64,000 nucleotides of DNA from Planococcus citri. Lineage: Eukaryota; Arthropoda; Insecta; Hemiptera; Pseudococcidae. Under the pieces are notes generated by a model. That model searched no databases and had not been told where the DNA came from. It was given only the letters and a program-made list of their open reading frames with translations. The position numbers and the translations under genes are program-made. Positions 47,790 to 60,163 of this stretch are shown piece after piece. Within the stretch, counting starts at the first letter, position 1, and each line of letters begins with the position of its first letter. The DNA is taken from positions 58,813,350-58,877,349 of the forward strand of contig NC_088680.1 of assembly GCF_950023065.1 (NCBI RefSeq). Reading direction: 5' to 3'.

Positions 47790-48908
47790 CTGTATTTTTT
47801 TTTCAATGACGCTAAAGTTAATTTGGACAGTTTTTAGACCACATTTTAGAAAATCTGAAATTTCCAAAATACACCCGATTGCTCCAGAACAGCCAGAAAT
47901 TACTTCCAATCGACTCATCATATTAAAAATGGAGTACTACGGAAATTTCATTTCAACAATTCAATTGGGTGAAATATTGTGAAAATTTCAATTTTCAAAA
48001 ATCTGCTAGGGTGCTCCGGAACTATCACTCAAAATGGCTCGAAACCATTTCCAATCAATTTGGAGGGTCAAAAACAGAGCACACGTCAAATTTCAGCTTT
48101 CTTGATCCATTTGGTGAACTTTTGGTTGTTTTCCATTTATGACCTAAATTTATGTATTATTTCTTTTAATTCATTAATAATCAAAATCGTTTGTGAATTC
48201 AGAAATTTGATCTACACTGTCTCCAAATTCATATTCGTAAAATCAGATCACCTCAATTCAAACCTGACGGACAATTTATTTTCACTGGTTTTCAAATTCC
48301 GTGATTTTAGAATTTTTTTTTTTGATTTTCTACTGAAAATAAGAGGACACAGGTGTAGAAGTGACTTACTCTTACGCAACTTTTCTCATAAGGATTATTA
48401 TAAATTTACTTACTTATTCTCATACGCGAATTCATATTCTATCATTTTTGGGGGAAAAAATTGTACTCACCTGAAACAAAGAAAAATTAAGGTGGATTAG
48501 TTATAAAATTATTGATCAATGAACAGATAAGTAAGTAAGTAGGTATATGAAAATTGAAAATAAATAATAATGGTTGAAGGCCAAAGTAAAAATTATGACC
48601 ATCTTGACGTTCAATAAAGAGCCAAAAATTGATATTCACAAATGAAGTATCATAAAAATTGTAAAATTAATTGCGCAAATCACTCAAAAATATCAATCAA
48701 AAAATGATCAAAATTTGAGAAAATGTCTCATTTGGCTAAAATTTTGCACAGGCTGCTTAAGTGCTTAGATTATTTAAAAATACCAAGAATTACTTAATCG
48801 GAAATGTTCAAAATTGAACGATGATTTGACAACACGGCAGACAGTGTCATAAAATTTGTCAAATTGGCCTCCCTCCCACTTGATTGAAAATTACCAGAAG
48901 TTGATCAT
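47790..48908. other. AT-rich, dispersed-repeat copy, no gene
   Basis: 47860-48135 is a copy of the dispersed family (ggtgctccggaactatc ... tcttgatccatttggtgaac). A 173-codon open frame across 47979-48500 covers this repeat and AT-rich sequence and has no domain signature. Confidence 0.4.
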
Positions 48909-49066
48909 GGTATCTGACGGATTGATTTTTGAAAAAATCACTACATACCTTTTTTCAACCAAATTTTTAGATAGCTCTCTACTCGACCCCCCTCTCCCCA
49001 CACACAAAAAATTAACAAAATTAAATTTTTCACAGAAACATTTGAAATTGTGCAGCATGCTTACAC
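48909..49066. mobile_element. GGTATCT element, truncated copy C
   Basis: Starts GGTATCTGACGGATTGATTT and keeps gaaaaaatcactac and the cccccct...cacacaaaaaattaac stretch of copy A, then breaks off near 49066. Confidence 0.45.
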
Positions 49067-49313
49067 TGCTGATGGTGGTGCTTGTATTCGTTGTCGTGGT
49101 TCCTTGTCCTTTACAGGACATTGGAAATCGCATTTTTGTGGTACCCTAACAGGGTGAGGCGAATGCCTATTGCCACTGCGATTATTCTGGGGAATTGACG
49201 TTGTTTTGAGCTTTCAGGTAGTAGTTTCCCGTTGCTTTCTACACTATCTACAAAGTACCTCATACATCACTAGCCAGGTTTTTACAACTCTGAGTTCCGT
49301 AATCAACACTACC

Positions 49314-49715
49314 CAGGGCTGTTAAATTACCGTAATTTATTCGCTGGTAAAATACGGCGGTAAAATACAGTAAAATACGGTATTTTACGGTATTTATGGT
49401 ATTTTACTAATTTGGATATGAAGAGTTATTTTTTGTAGTTTGACTTCAAAATTCTGAACTTCTGACCTGCCTCTGAAGTAAATTTACATCTGTTTTAGGT
49501 GTTATTAAAGATTATAGAATATTTTCCATGGACATTTTTTGGAAATTTATGGGGAAAATTTTTGGTAACTTTCAAATCATAAATTTTCATGGAAATTTGG
49601 AAATTTATGAAGGAAAGATGGAAAAAAAGGTGTTGATTTGGCATTTTGGTAAACTATGGTAAAATACGGTAAAATACCGCCGTAATTTACCAACATAAAT
49701 TACCCTACAGCCCTG
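49314..49715. mobile_element. hAT-type MITE, 402 bp
   Basis: Ends CAGGGCTGTTAAATTACCG and TAAATTACCCTACAGCCCTG. 8-bp flanks acactacc and ccactacc (7 of 8 identical) fit an old hAT target duplication. Arms are rich in GGTAAAATACGG and its complement. Confidence 0.8.
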
Positions 49716-49734
49716 CCACTACCTATAGTTGCTC

Positions 49735-49945
49735 AACCAGTTACAGCTTTTTGATACCGGCAACAGATTGCGTACATTTCTGTTGCCTCTGCTGTTCTGG
49801 TGCTCGGAGCTTAACATGTAATAGATGTTAAATGCACTACAGTATATACATTACAGGTTAACGCCTGCGTCTCTAGCGGGATTTGAACCCACGACCTCTT
49901 GTTCGGAAAGCCATGGCTCAACCCACTATGCCACCGAGCGTGGTG
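49735..49945 (-). mobile_element. tRNA-derived SINE
   Basis: On the minus strand, a head at about 49945-49862 has an A-box-like TGGCATAGTGG and a perfect B box GGTTCAAATCC with pairing arms GTGGG/CCCGC-type. The following body (to about 49735) is unrelated to tRNA. The cloverleaf is incomplete, so I call it a SINE rather than a tRNA gene. Confidence 0.6.
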
Positions 49946-50055
49946 CTTGTATTACAAACCCCTACATTGAAAATATTGGTAACGTGTGAATCTATAAATA
50001 GAATGATGTAAGGTCATAAAAAGATCCCGCCTAGTGGCTTGCGCCAAAGGACTAT

Positions 50056-51923
50056 ACCCATACAACAATGACCATGCTAATTTTGATGTGAATGTCGACC
50101 CATCCACATCTGTCACTTTTGGATGCCAAATGTCGATGTGAATTTCGACCGTGTGTCCAGCTAATTGTCAATGTAATTGTCAAGTGATGTTGATTTGCAT
50201 TAATGCCGACAATTGGCTTGACACAGGGCTGAAATTCACATCGACATGGGGCATCCAAAAGTGACAGATGTGGATGGGGATCGACATTCACATCGAAATT
50301 TATGTCGACCTCATACTTTGTAAAGTTATAAAATTTGAGTTTAAAAATTTCAAATTTTTTTTCCAAAAATGATTTCCTCTGATGGTGTGGCTATTGCTCA
50401 TGCTAAAAACAGCATCGATGCAAAGTCCACTTCTGAAGAAGTGTAGACAATAAGTCTGTATAATCAAAAAGTTGAACAGAAATTCCTTATATCAAAGATG
50501 GTGCAATAATTTATCTAAGAGTACTAAACTAATCCATTTTCATGTCAACATGTCGATGTTAATGTTGATGTGAAATTCGACATCAACAAATACGTACATC
50601 CACAATATCAACATCATATCGTCTACAACTCCAAACTGTGGAAAGTGAATAATTTCATCAATGCCCTAAAAAAATTTTTTCCTCATTGAACAAGATCATA
50701 TTTTTGAGTGTTTAAGGGTAGAGGCACCAAATATGGACCACTTTTTTTTTGGAGGATTGCCACTTGAAAACTATAGGAGGTAGAAACCTCCACAAAGGCT
50801 TAAAATGAAGTTCCATCCTTCCACCAACATTGTACAAAACTTCAGGGGTGAAGGTCAACTTTAAGTATGTTTTTTTTATTGTTGAGTGATGAGTGTCAAA
50901 ATGACAGTTCGAAATTTTGGACGCCTAATATGGACCACCTATAAAATTTCAAAATAAACATACTTTCACATTTTTCAAAAGGTCATATTTATTTGTAGAA
51001 ATGAATAAAAAAAACTTATTCTCAGCAGTTCAGGTTAATTTTGAATAATTTTTTTCAAATTGTTGAATGACGAGTGTCAAAATGACAGTTCAAAATTTTG
51101 GATGCCTAATATCGACCACCTAAAGAATAATTTCAAAATAAACATATTTTTACGTTTCAAAACATCATATTTATTAGTAGAAATGAACAAAAAAAAGTAT
51201 TTCAAGCATTCCCCTTTTCAGTGGCTGTAAAAAATGAGTAAAAAATTCAATATCACAGGTGGTCCATATTAGCGCACCCCATAAAAAAAAACTTTGCACC
51301 AAAAATTTCTGTACATACTCTCATTTTTAGCAAAAACTGATCACTCCAGTAGAAACTACATCCTTTTTTAATATCATAAACATCATTGACATTTAGAAAA
51401 TTACACCACATATATATTTTAATAAAAGTTGAAAAACACACTAAAAAATGTTTTCAGTGTCTCAAAACAGTTTTTTGTAAATTTCTCAGCGAGTTTTGAG
51501 TTTACAGTTGTAATTTTTGTCTCATTCGTTTTTTTGATGAAAAATACATCAGAATACATTTTTTCCTGACCGATTGCGCCAATTACCAACGAGAACGGGC
51601 GCTGGTCCATATTGAGGACTGGTCCATAATTGGTGCCCTTACCCTTACTAAACTTTTAAACACTAAAACAGAAATTTTAAAATTGGTCAACATAGTTGTA
51701 GATGTAAATTTCGAGCATCGAATTTTACATCCACATGTCAAGAATGTCAAGATGGCATGTCGAGGTATCAGAAATAATGAGAAAATTTCAAAAATTTTCA
51801 TTTACCTGGCTCTTGTACAGACAGAAGATTCCTACTAAATAATTAATTGATCACTTTTCCATCATTATGTTGGAAAAAAACGTAGTCGATGTAAATGTTG
51901 ACGTCGACAATTGTTGTGTGGGT
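50056..51923. mobile_element. TIR element with internal hairpin, 1.87 kb
   Basis: Ends ACCCATACAACAAT and ATTGTTGTGTGGGT are inverted repeats, with TAT on each side as a possible target duplication. At 50075-50300 a strong hairpin is formed by CGATGTGAATTTCGAC-type words and ACATCTGTCACTTTTGGATG with their complements. Many CGATGTAAATGT/CGACATT words occur throughout. A second element is nested inside. Confidence 0.6.
50714..51646. mobile_element. Nested TIR element, about 930 bp
   Basis: Ends AAGGGTAGAGGCACCAAATA and the complement of AAGGGTAAGGGCACCAATTA, continuing into TATGGACCA on each side. Internal direct repeats (gagtgtcaaaatgacagttc near 50887 and 51067). No transposase. It interrupts the element at 50056. 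Confidence 0.65.
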
Positions 51924-52800
51924 TATACCTCTTAAAATAAAATGAAAAGCAATCCCAATTTTTAAAACTTTGACAAACTTTTAAAAATTTTTCCAAAATA
52001 TAAAACTGCCAAAGTTGACAGAAATTACCACTTGAGTACTATTTTCTAAAACTGGCCAAAATTTTGAAAAATTGTCAAAAAAATATTGAAAACTTGAGAA
52101 AACTGCTCAAAATTTGTCAAAAATTTCAAAAATTCACATATTTTCAAATTTTATAAACACTGCCAACAATGTTATAACTATTCCATTTTTTCAACGCTGC
52201 CAAATTCTTTAAGAACTACCATAAGATAGTCAAAAGCTTACCAAAATTTTTCAAAATTCACTGAAACCTTAAGAAACTACCCCAATTTTCAAAAACGTTG
52301 CAAAATTATCAAAAATTTGCCAGAATGTTTTAAAAAAATTTAATAGTTGGCCAATTTTTTGCAAATTTGACAAAAGCATGAAAAACTGCCCAAATTTTAC
52401 AAAAACTTGAAAAAATATCAAAATTAAGTTGATACGAAAATTTCAAATTTTTCCCATTGTTGAGTATTAATAAGTAAAATTTTCAAAATTTTGTCTCATT
52501 ACTCAAAATACTACTAGAATTTTCCAATTTGTGATGAATTTCAATATTTTTCTTCCATAAATACTTTTTTGCTCTCAAAATCCGACCAATTAGATGCATT
52601 TAAAAATTGAGTAGAAATTTAAAAAAATCAGAAACTGGTAGAATTTGACCAATTATCGAACATCGATGCAATAAAAAGTTGTCAAATTCCATCCATCAAA
52701 ATTTCTCCTCAGCGTGAAACGATTACCTTCTGCTGAAAATTAGTGCCTACCTCGATATTCGCAGTTTTCACGACTGGATGAAAGAAGTGGGGGTAGGTGT
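51924..52800. other. Low-complexity AT-rich sequence
   Basis: Degenerate ttgaaaaactgccaaaatttt-type words like those at 42-45 kb; no gene. Confidence 0.4.
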
Positions 52801-54450
52801 TGCACCATACAATCGAAGCAATTGAAATCAGTTGTTAGCTTTCGCGAACGCGGTAGTATACAAACGGTAATTAAAACGTTCATTGTCACTTTGTGACAAT
52901 TGCAGCGAATTTAGCAAATCTACGGAAACGCTCTGGTCTCCCAACTCGAATGTAGCGTGCATCGAGGGGTGGCAAAGAACGGCTGGCAAGTGGCAATAAA
53001 AGCGCGCCAAAGGGGTATAAAAAATCAACGCCAATAACAAGCGTGTAGTAGTACACTGACAATAAAACACAGCGGTACTATATTTAAATGCAGGCGGAGG
53101 CGATAATAAAGCCACAAAATTTGGCCATTTATCGAGACAGAAGAGACGTATTAAAGGCTACAAATCAACTCAATAGCTTTTCTATTAGTTACTATTCTAA
53201 ATGCATTGCATCGGACCGCTCGAGCTCGATGTGCTGCGCTGCGTCGCCTCGTGTGTGTGGCGCTGTGCATGTATTTGTGCAGCTTATACTACATAATGAC
53301 TTTATCGGTAATTAGTCGATTCGCAATGACAGAAATACTAGTACGTATCGGAACAGCAGCATGAGGAGAGGATTGCTGGGACTGGGGGGGGGGTACGTCG
53401 TCTCGTAACACGTTTGCACACGAGCGTTTTGGAAATTAGCCTTAGAAAAATGGCGACTGGATGTAACGTTAATTCGATTACTTTGACCAAACATCGGCCA
53501 ACGACGGTAATCTCTTTCAATTAAATTCTATTATAGCGGCGTGTATTTAAATTCGAATTTCCTATTATACCGTTTGGTTGGCCGAGCTGGGTGTAATTCG
53601 CCTCGACGATGGCGAGGCCACGGATCAGGGGAAGTGTTTTCTTTTACACGTGGTCGTATTGTACATACTCGTATATTATGGCGGCAAATATTACGCTTTT
53701 AGAAATGGTCGGTCGTCCTCTCGTCGGCACAATGAGAAGAAGACGAAACGATGAGCCTGAAAACTGCTCCATGCTTTGCCATATGAAAATGGGTTAATTT
53801 GTTCGGCTCTTTTTCGTATACGTTATACGTATATACTCGAGGACGGTAACTCTACACTGCTCGCTTTCTCTCTCATACATCGCGACCTTTGCCGGCGCGA
53901 TATGTACGCACAAAAACTTCGCTATGTTTACCTTCGTCATTTTAAAATCATGCGGGAGTAGTTTAAGTTTAATACAAGGCAATTATACACCATTACCGTA
54001 GGTACCTAGCTGCTTAGCTACTCGTATAAGCAATGGCAATGTTTAAATAACAAGCGCTATATGTAAGAAAACTCCTTAACTCAGGGTGTGGCTCTTCTCT
54101 CAAAGCTCTCGTCGTATAAACTTTTACCCATCTACATCTCGACATCGTCGTGTAGCCGAGTTTTCCCCTCCGCCGTTGTCGTCATCGTTGCCGAGTAAAA
54201 AACAACTCACGTATACGATGTAATTTTCTAATTAAAAAATTCAACCTTCTTTCCGAAACATCTTTCAGCAGCTACGTAGAATTTTCAAAACGAATGCTGT
54301 ATTAGGTACCTCTCTACCTTTACGACCTACTTATACACGTAGGCAGCTCGCAGCAAGTTCAAATGTCGTTTTGAGAACTACACAAGGTGTTGTGATCCGT
54401 GAAAATTCGTTGAAAGTGACCAAAAATACCTACATAATCTAAAAAAAATT
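52801..54450. other. Non-repetitive GC-richer block, possible regulatory region
   Basis: Clearly different from the flanking AT repeats: CpG-containing words (gcggtagtata, gcgcgccaaagg, gtgctgcgctgcgtcgcctcg). Holds a TATA-like GTATAAAAAA near 53017, the perfect inverted repeat ATTGTCAC TTT GTGACAAT (52882-52900), and a poly-G tract near 53384. Overlapping open frames on both strands have no family features. No transposon ends seen. Confidence 0.35.
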
Positions 54451-56009
54451 CGATATTTTGGAATCGTTTTATAAACTGGAGTATTGAAAAATGCGCTGAG
54501 AGTTGCAGAATAATTCGGAAATTCTCCTCCATATTTGATTTACAAATATAAAGTTCGATAGTTTAACTTTTCAACTTTATCGGATTTTGGAATTTTGAAT
54601 GTCAATGTTTTAATAGTTTTGTCAATTTTTAAAAATTTTATCAAATTTTGAAAATTTTTGAAATTTTTTTGAATTTTGGAACATGTTGGCATTGATTTGA
54701 AGTTTTATTTTCTTCATTCGACTAAAACTGCGGAGGAAGAGGAGTGTTGACTTCTAGAAGAGAAGGAAATAGCGAAAAAAATCAAACCAATGAAGAAAGT
54801 GATACGGGTATCGAATCACGGACTTCTGATTCTGAAGACACTGAAAACAGGTTGACTCTAAAATCAAAATTGGGCATCTGGAGGAAAAGAATTGAAACCC
54901 AAAGCTTTGATTCGAGCAAAATTTGAGGACTTAAGACCAGAAACATTTTGCGTCAGTGCAAAGTAAATTCAAGTTGAAGGAAAAGGTGCAACTTTGAAAA
55001 AATTAACGCTCCAAATGCATTAGTGAAGGAAAGAATAACAATTCGAACAAAAAGCTCACCGGAAACCTTTGGTAAAATACTACGTAAGTATTGTATTTCT
55101 AGGCAAAATTAAATAGGTAAGCCTATGTATAAGATGTATTTGTAAATTATCATCATAATGTTTTCAAAATCAACACCTACAGTCCTTCGGGCCGGATATG
55201 AACCAGCCGATGAATATTTCGAAATTTAACATCTATAGCCGTCGATGAACTTGGAAATTATGAAGAAAACACTTCTATGAGAAATTGAAATCACTTCGGC
55301 GAGTAAACTGTGCGGCATTGCGTCTTATACAGCGGTCCCAGATGATTCGTCTTTAAAGAGCCATAAACTGCATATTGCTTGTGGCATTTCATCCCGGGAC
55401 ACGCATACTTGAGTACCCACGGGCCTGCTCGTTGGTCAGGCATCATTTCAACATCGACGATTCCTCAGTATTCTTTTACACTGCGATGGTCCTGCAGGGG
55501 TTTCCGTCGATGTGGATGGCACGGATGTGGATGCTGCAGATGTGGATGCCGCCAATGTGTTCAACGATTCTTCCAGATCTGCCTTAGAAATTTCCAACAG
55601 TAATAATTCCAGCGCTTGGAGAAGTCCAACGCGATGTTCTGTATAGGCGTAGGTGAACAACCATACTGCTGCTGTAGTTTGAAATGCTGTAGTTGGAAAC
55701 GTTTGAAAACTTCTCGTCGGTTGCAGATCAGGGTATGGTGATAGTCGTATGAATCCTACCATGCAAACATTTGTTTCTGCATCGAACCTGACGTATAGGT
55801 ATTGGTTTTATGCCTCGTAATGTGAGATTAGATGAACTGTTTTGTCATATCTGATCTCTATACTGATTGATGTTAAAAGTCACGAGAGTAGGAAAAAAAT
55901 TGCCTAGTATTATTATTATGTATTTTCGTTTGCGTATTTGAGTATATTTTCTACAAGTCTGTAATGTTTTTTATTGTAATATTTGTAATATTTCAATGAT
56001 AAGGTACCT
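54451..56009. other. No supportable gene; possible broken coding fragments
   Basis: Two short frames look slightly protein-like: 54744-54926 (plus, acidic, rich in Glu/Ser/Thr) and 55448-55762 (minus, with LLQALELLLLEISKADLEES then a Ser/Thr/Pro stretch). Neither has a known motif, splice partners or a second line of evidence. They may be remains of a mobile element ORF. Confidence 0.25.
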
Positions 56010-58608
56010 CCCAGTTGACCAAATGCTAGCAAATTTTGTGCTAGCGTAAATGGTGCCGGAATTTGAGACACTTTTTTAAAAAAATGCTAGCAAATCAGTT
56101 GCGATTAGGTCGCATTAGAGTAGCAGAATTGCGCACAAATAGCTAGCACGTAGCCGGCACAAAGCTAGCAAAAAGCTAGCATTTTGTTGGCACTTTGCTC
56201 TGCATTCTGCTAGGTACATGCGACTAAATCGCGACTGATTTGCTAGCAATTTTTGCAAAAAGTGTCTCATATTCCGGCACCATTTACGCTAGCGCAAATT
56301 ATGCTAGCAAGAAGCTAGCATTTTGCTAGCGTAGAAAAACTTTGATCAGTAAAGTAATTACTATTAGTTAATTTTTAAAAATTCTGGGTGTTTACCTTTA
56401 ACAGGTGGTAGTTTTCCAGGAAATTCCAAAAATTAGGCGACTGTCCCAGCTCAGAGCTAGCATAACGCTAGCATCTTGGGATAGTATAAGAAGAGTGATG
56501 TCACTCTTCTTACTTTTCAACAAGATACCACCTTGAGCTTATATTCAACTTGATGACACACTTTATCTAAGAGTAGCAAACTATACCATGAGAGAGATCG
56601 ACGCTAGCAATTCGCTAGCATTATGCTAGCGTTTAGGTTGAAAAATCTCTTTATTAAATAAAAAATGAAGTTTTTTTTTTTTTAAATAGAAAAATTGTCA
56701 AAATTTAAAATTTGAAAATAAAGTATCAAACAAACCATGAAAATGAAAAATTTCAAAAACATTTGAACAACATTTTAGTCCACGGCAATGGGAGTAATTG
56801 CACCCCCTGCCGATTCTCCGGGACAACTTTTTCCTTAAAGGGGACATCCTAAGGAACATTTTAAAGCAAACTTGCTGAAAAAAATTGGCCTTACTTACAA
56901 AATGGCGGCCATTTTGATTGAAAGGTCAGCCGAAATCGCAGATTTTGCGTTTCAACATAGGACGTGCACGAAATTTTTCAAACCTTACAAACGTAGATCG
57001 AAAGATCATGCAAAAATTCATCACCTGTCAAAATTTCAAGTGGTAAAGTACCTTTTTCGATTTTTGGTGAATTTTCAAAAATCAAATTTTGGCCAAAATG
57101 TGAGAAAAAATCAAAATTTTACCAAATTGACCAAGAAACCTGAAATTTGGGATATACCCTATTTTCGACATGCCAAATCGATGGGAAACGGTTTCAACTT
57201 ATTTTGAGCAGTTCTGGAGCCTCCAGCAGATTTTTGAAACTCAAATTGAAGTTGTAAAGCTCAAATTTATTCTGAAAACTAATTTCAATACGCTACGAAG
57301 TACTGCAGGTGAATTTCAAGTCGTTTTGGAGCCTCCAGCGACTCTTTGAAAATTCCTGAAGCCGCCAGCAGATTTTTGAAACTTTAAATTTTCACAAAAT
57401 TTTATCAAACTGACAATGAGATGGAGAGTCGAAATTTATTCTGCAAACTAATTTTAATACGCTACGAAGTCGACTGCTTGTGGATTTCAAGTCGTTTTGG
57501 AGCCTCCAGCGACTTTTCGAAGGTTGTATGGCGTTTTTTGGAAAATTGGAATTTCCTAAAAGTAGCTGGAAGCTTCAAAACCATTTGAAACCTGCGAAGT
57601 AAATTTCAGCTTGCCAACTCCAATTGATAAATTAATGTTGTGGGAATTTCAAGTTTCAAAAGCCTACTGGAGGCTCTAAAATGACTTGAACCCACCTGAA
57701 GTCGTCTTCAGAAGGTGTTAAAATTGGAGTGTAGAGTAAATTACAGCTTTCCATGTCCATTTGATGAAATTTTGCTGTCCCCTTTAAGAAAAAAGTTGCC
57801 CCGGAAGATCATCCGGGGGGGGGGTGGTGCAATTACTCCTATTGTCATATGCAGGAATATTTTTAATGATTTTTGTATGCATGCTGAGGGATGGAAAAGA
57901 TACTTGCTCGCATTTTGCTACAATTATAAGTAACGCAGAAAAAGGTTTATTGGTGAGAAATGCGTAAGATCTGGTAGCACGTTCCTATCATTTGACTATG
58001 TACAAAGAAAACGCCAAATCACCAGATGCAGAAACTAGAGATATGCTTACATTTTTCTAGAGCCAGATGGCTAAGTAAATGCTAGCTCAGAGATGCAAGA
58101 ATATTACCTGAAGTTTCCTATCATAAAACTGTGAGCAGGTACATATTAGTCAGTGATACGCTGGCATTAAGCGAGCAGGTATAGAGTGAGGCAAAAGCTA
58201 GCTGAGATATGCGAGAATATTGCTTGAACTTTCTTGGCATAGAATTGCAAGCAAGTATCCATCAGTGATACGCTAGCATCAGGCGAGCATGTATGAAGTG
58301 AAGTAAAAGCTAGCTGAGATATGCGAGAATATTGCTTAAACTGTCCTAGCATAGAATTGCGAGCAAGAATCCGTCAGTAATACGCTAGCATAAGGCGAGC
58401 AAGTTAAAGTGAAGTAAAAGCTAGCTGAGAGTCGCTGGAAAACAGCTCGAAAATTGCTAGAATTGAATTTGCTAGTGAAAAACTGCAAGAAAATCGCTTA
58501 CTTTTAGCGAGACAATTATTGCTGGCCACAAAAAGCGAGTAAATTGCTAGCAACTTATCAAAACGCGAATAAAACGCTAGCTTTTTGCTAGCATGTGGTC
58601 AACTGGGC
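56010..58608. mobile_element. 2.6-kb TIR element packed with GCTAGC
   Basis: Ends CCCAGTTGACCAAATGCTAGC (20 of 21 given by complement at 58588-58608). The outer 600 bp on each side are full of GCTAGC and CTAGCA; between about 56025 and 56330 a further inverted repeat of roughly 110 bp is centred near 56170. No target duplication recognised and no transposase frame. A second element occupies the centre. Confidence 0.7.
56784..57847. mobile_element. Nested TIR element in the GCTAGC element
   Basis: Ends GGCAATGGGAGTAATTGCAC and GTGCAATTACTCCTATTGTC, with inward similarity through CGGG(A/G)CAACTTTTT and TTAAAGGGGACA. The centre carries the dispersed family with GTCGTTTTGGAGCCTCCAGC repeated near 57320 and 57490. 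About 1.06 kb, no transposase. Confidence 0.7.
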
Positions 58609-58650
58609 TGAACTGCGGGTATTCCAGCCAGTGTGGGTTACAATGCCAAT

Positions 58651-59165
58651 CAGGGCTTGCAAACCAAAATCAAAACCAAAACCAAAACTAAAACCAAGAG
58701 CGTTATTTTCCCACAACTAAAACCAAAACCGAAACCGAGAGTGTAACCGACTGAAAACTGAATTGGTTTTGGAATTTTTCAGGTAATTAGCCTAATTAAT
58801 ATTGAATTTTTGGTAAAAAATAAAGTAAAAACTGATGCTAAAGGTGAAAAGGCCTGAAAAATAAAAAAGTTGACAAATTTGGCACTGCCAAAGTGCCACT
58901 TTCTAGTCACATACACAAAGTATTTGAAAAAGTGATCACTTTCTTGGCCTTCTTCCCTCTAAAAAATGGAGAAAAAAAGGAAAAAAACCGAAACCAAAAC
59001 CAAACCGAAACCGATGCCTTTGAAATCAAACCGTTTTAGCAAAACCGGAACGAGAGAGATAATATTTCAAAAAACCTAAACCAAAACCAAAACCCTTTAC
59101 TTTTTTAAAAAACATGAAACCAAAATCAAAACCGAGAGCGATACCTATCCGGTTTTCAAGCCCTG
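58651..59165. mobile_element. hAT-type MITE, 515 bp
   Basis: CAGGGCTTGCAAACC...GGTTTTCAAGCCCTG with a perfect 8-bp duplication ATGCCAAT (58643-58650, 59166-59173). The interior is built of AACCAAAACC iterations on one strand, so the ends differ in purine content. Confidence 0.88.
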
Positions 59166-59173
59166 ATGCCAAT

Positions 59174-59604
59174 CACTCAAAAATCATGTTAGAACATGTG
59201 GTATCCATTTGGCAGCACTGGATACTTGTTCCTAATGATGAAGACAGTAACCTGACCATATTTCATTACAATATGTGGGTGTACAAAAAAAAGAAAATTC
59301 CGTCTCAATTTTTCGCCCAGTGAAATTATTTTGGAATAATTTAACTGTTTCACTTTTTAATTTAAAAAAACTATTAAAAAAACTATGTTCAAGTCATGCT
59401 GAATACAAGTTGGTACACATTGCTGGAAAGCTCATTTCACCAGCTCTCATACCGTATAATTACATTTTTTACCAGACCAGTATTCACACCATAAAAGGTG
59501 ATAGAAAGTTGATTTTTTTTCGAAATTGCTAAAAAAAAAGTGTGAGGGTAAATACGTCAATGCAAGAAAATTACAGGTTTATGAGATTATTTTCAATGAA
59601 TACA
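59174..59604. other. No gene seen
   Basis: 430 bp of AT-rich sequence between two MITEs with no feature I can support. Confidence 0.35.
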
Positions 59605-59606
59605 TA

Positions 59607-60163
59607 CAGTAAAACCTCGATAAGTGCAACCTCAATAATTGCAAATTCGCGTTAAGTGCAACAAAAATGTAATCCCCAGTCCCTTCAGTCACTTTACCAT
59701 GTAAATTCACCTTCATATGTAAGTGCAAATGGTAACCTCGATAAGTGCAACAATTTTTCGGCAGTAGAAAGCACTTTCACCTCTATAAGTGCAAGTTGCT
59801 GTACGTTCACCTCTATAAGTGCAAAATTGCCACTACAATAAAAATTGTAGGCAAATTTAACCTCTATAAGTGCAAGTTGCTTTATCTTTTGCCTCTATAA
59901 GTGCAAAATTACCTAGATGATAGAAATTGTAAATGAATCTAACCTCTATAAGTGCAAGTTGTTGTACATTTCACCTCTATAAGTGCAAAATTACGTAGGC
60001 AATGGAAATTGCAGGAGAATTAAACCTTTGTGAATTGTTCACCTCGATAAGTGCAAATTGTGGAAAAATAACCTTGCTAGGTGCAAACCTTTTTAAGTGA
60101 AAAACTCGATAGGTGCAATAATTTTTCCTGTCCCTTGAGTTTGCACTTATCGAGGTTTTACTG
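59607..60163. mobile_element. pogo/Tigger-like MITE with internal GATAAGTGCAA repeats
   Basis: Ends CAGTAAAACCTCGATAAGTG and its complement, flanked by TA (59605-59606, 60164-60165). The interior is a dozen or so copies of cctc(g/t)ataagtgcaa spaced mostly 30-60 bp, all in one orientation; the right TIR is the only one inverted. 557 bp, no coding. Confidence 0.82.

Noticed and set aside
47979..48500. 173-codon open frame as a gene
   Set aside because: It overlaps a dispersed repeat and AT-rich sequence, is Phe/Ile/Leu/Ser-rich by composition, and has no domain or splice context.
49862..49945. tRNA gene on the minus strand
   Set aside because: Perfect B box, but no complete cloverleaf, and a SINE-like body follows.
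55375..55762. Overlapping frames on both strands (Cys-rich plus, Ser/Thr/Pro-rich minus)
   Set aside because: Antisense frames of the same imperfect gatgtggatg-type repeats; no motif or homologous neighbour supports either.
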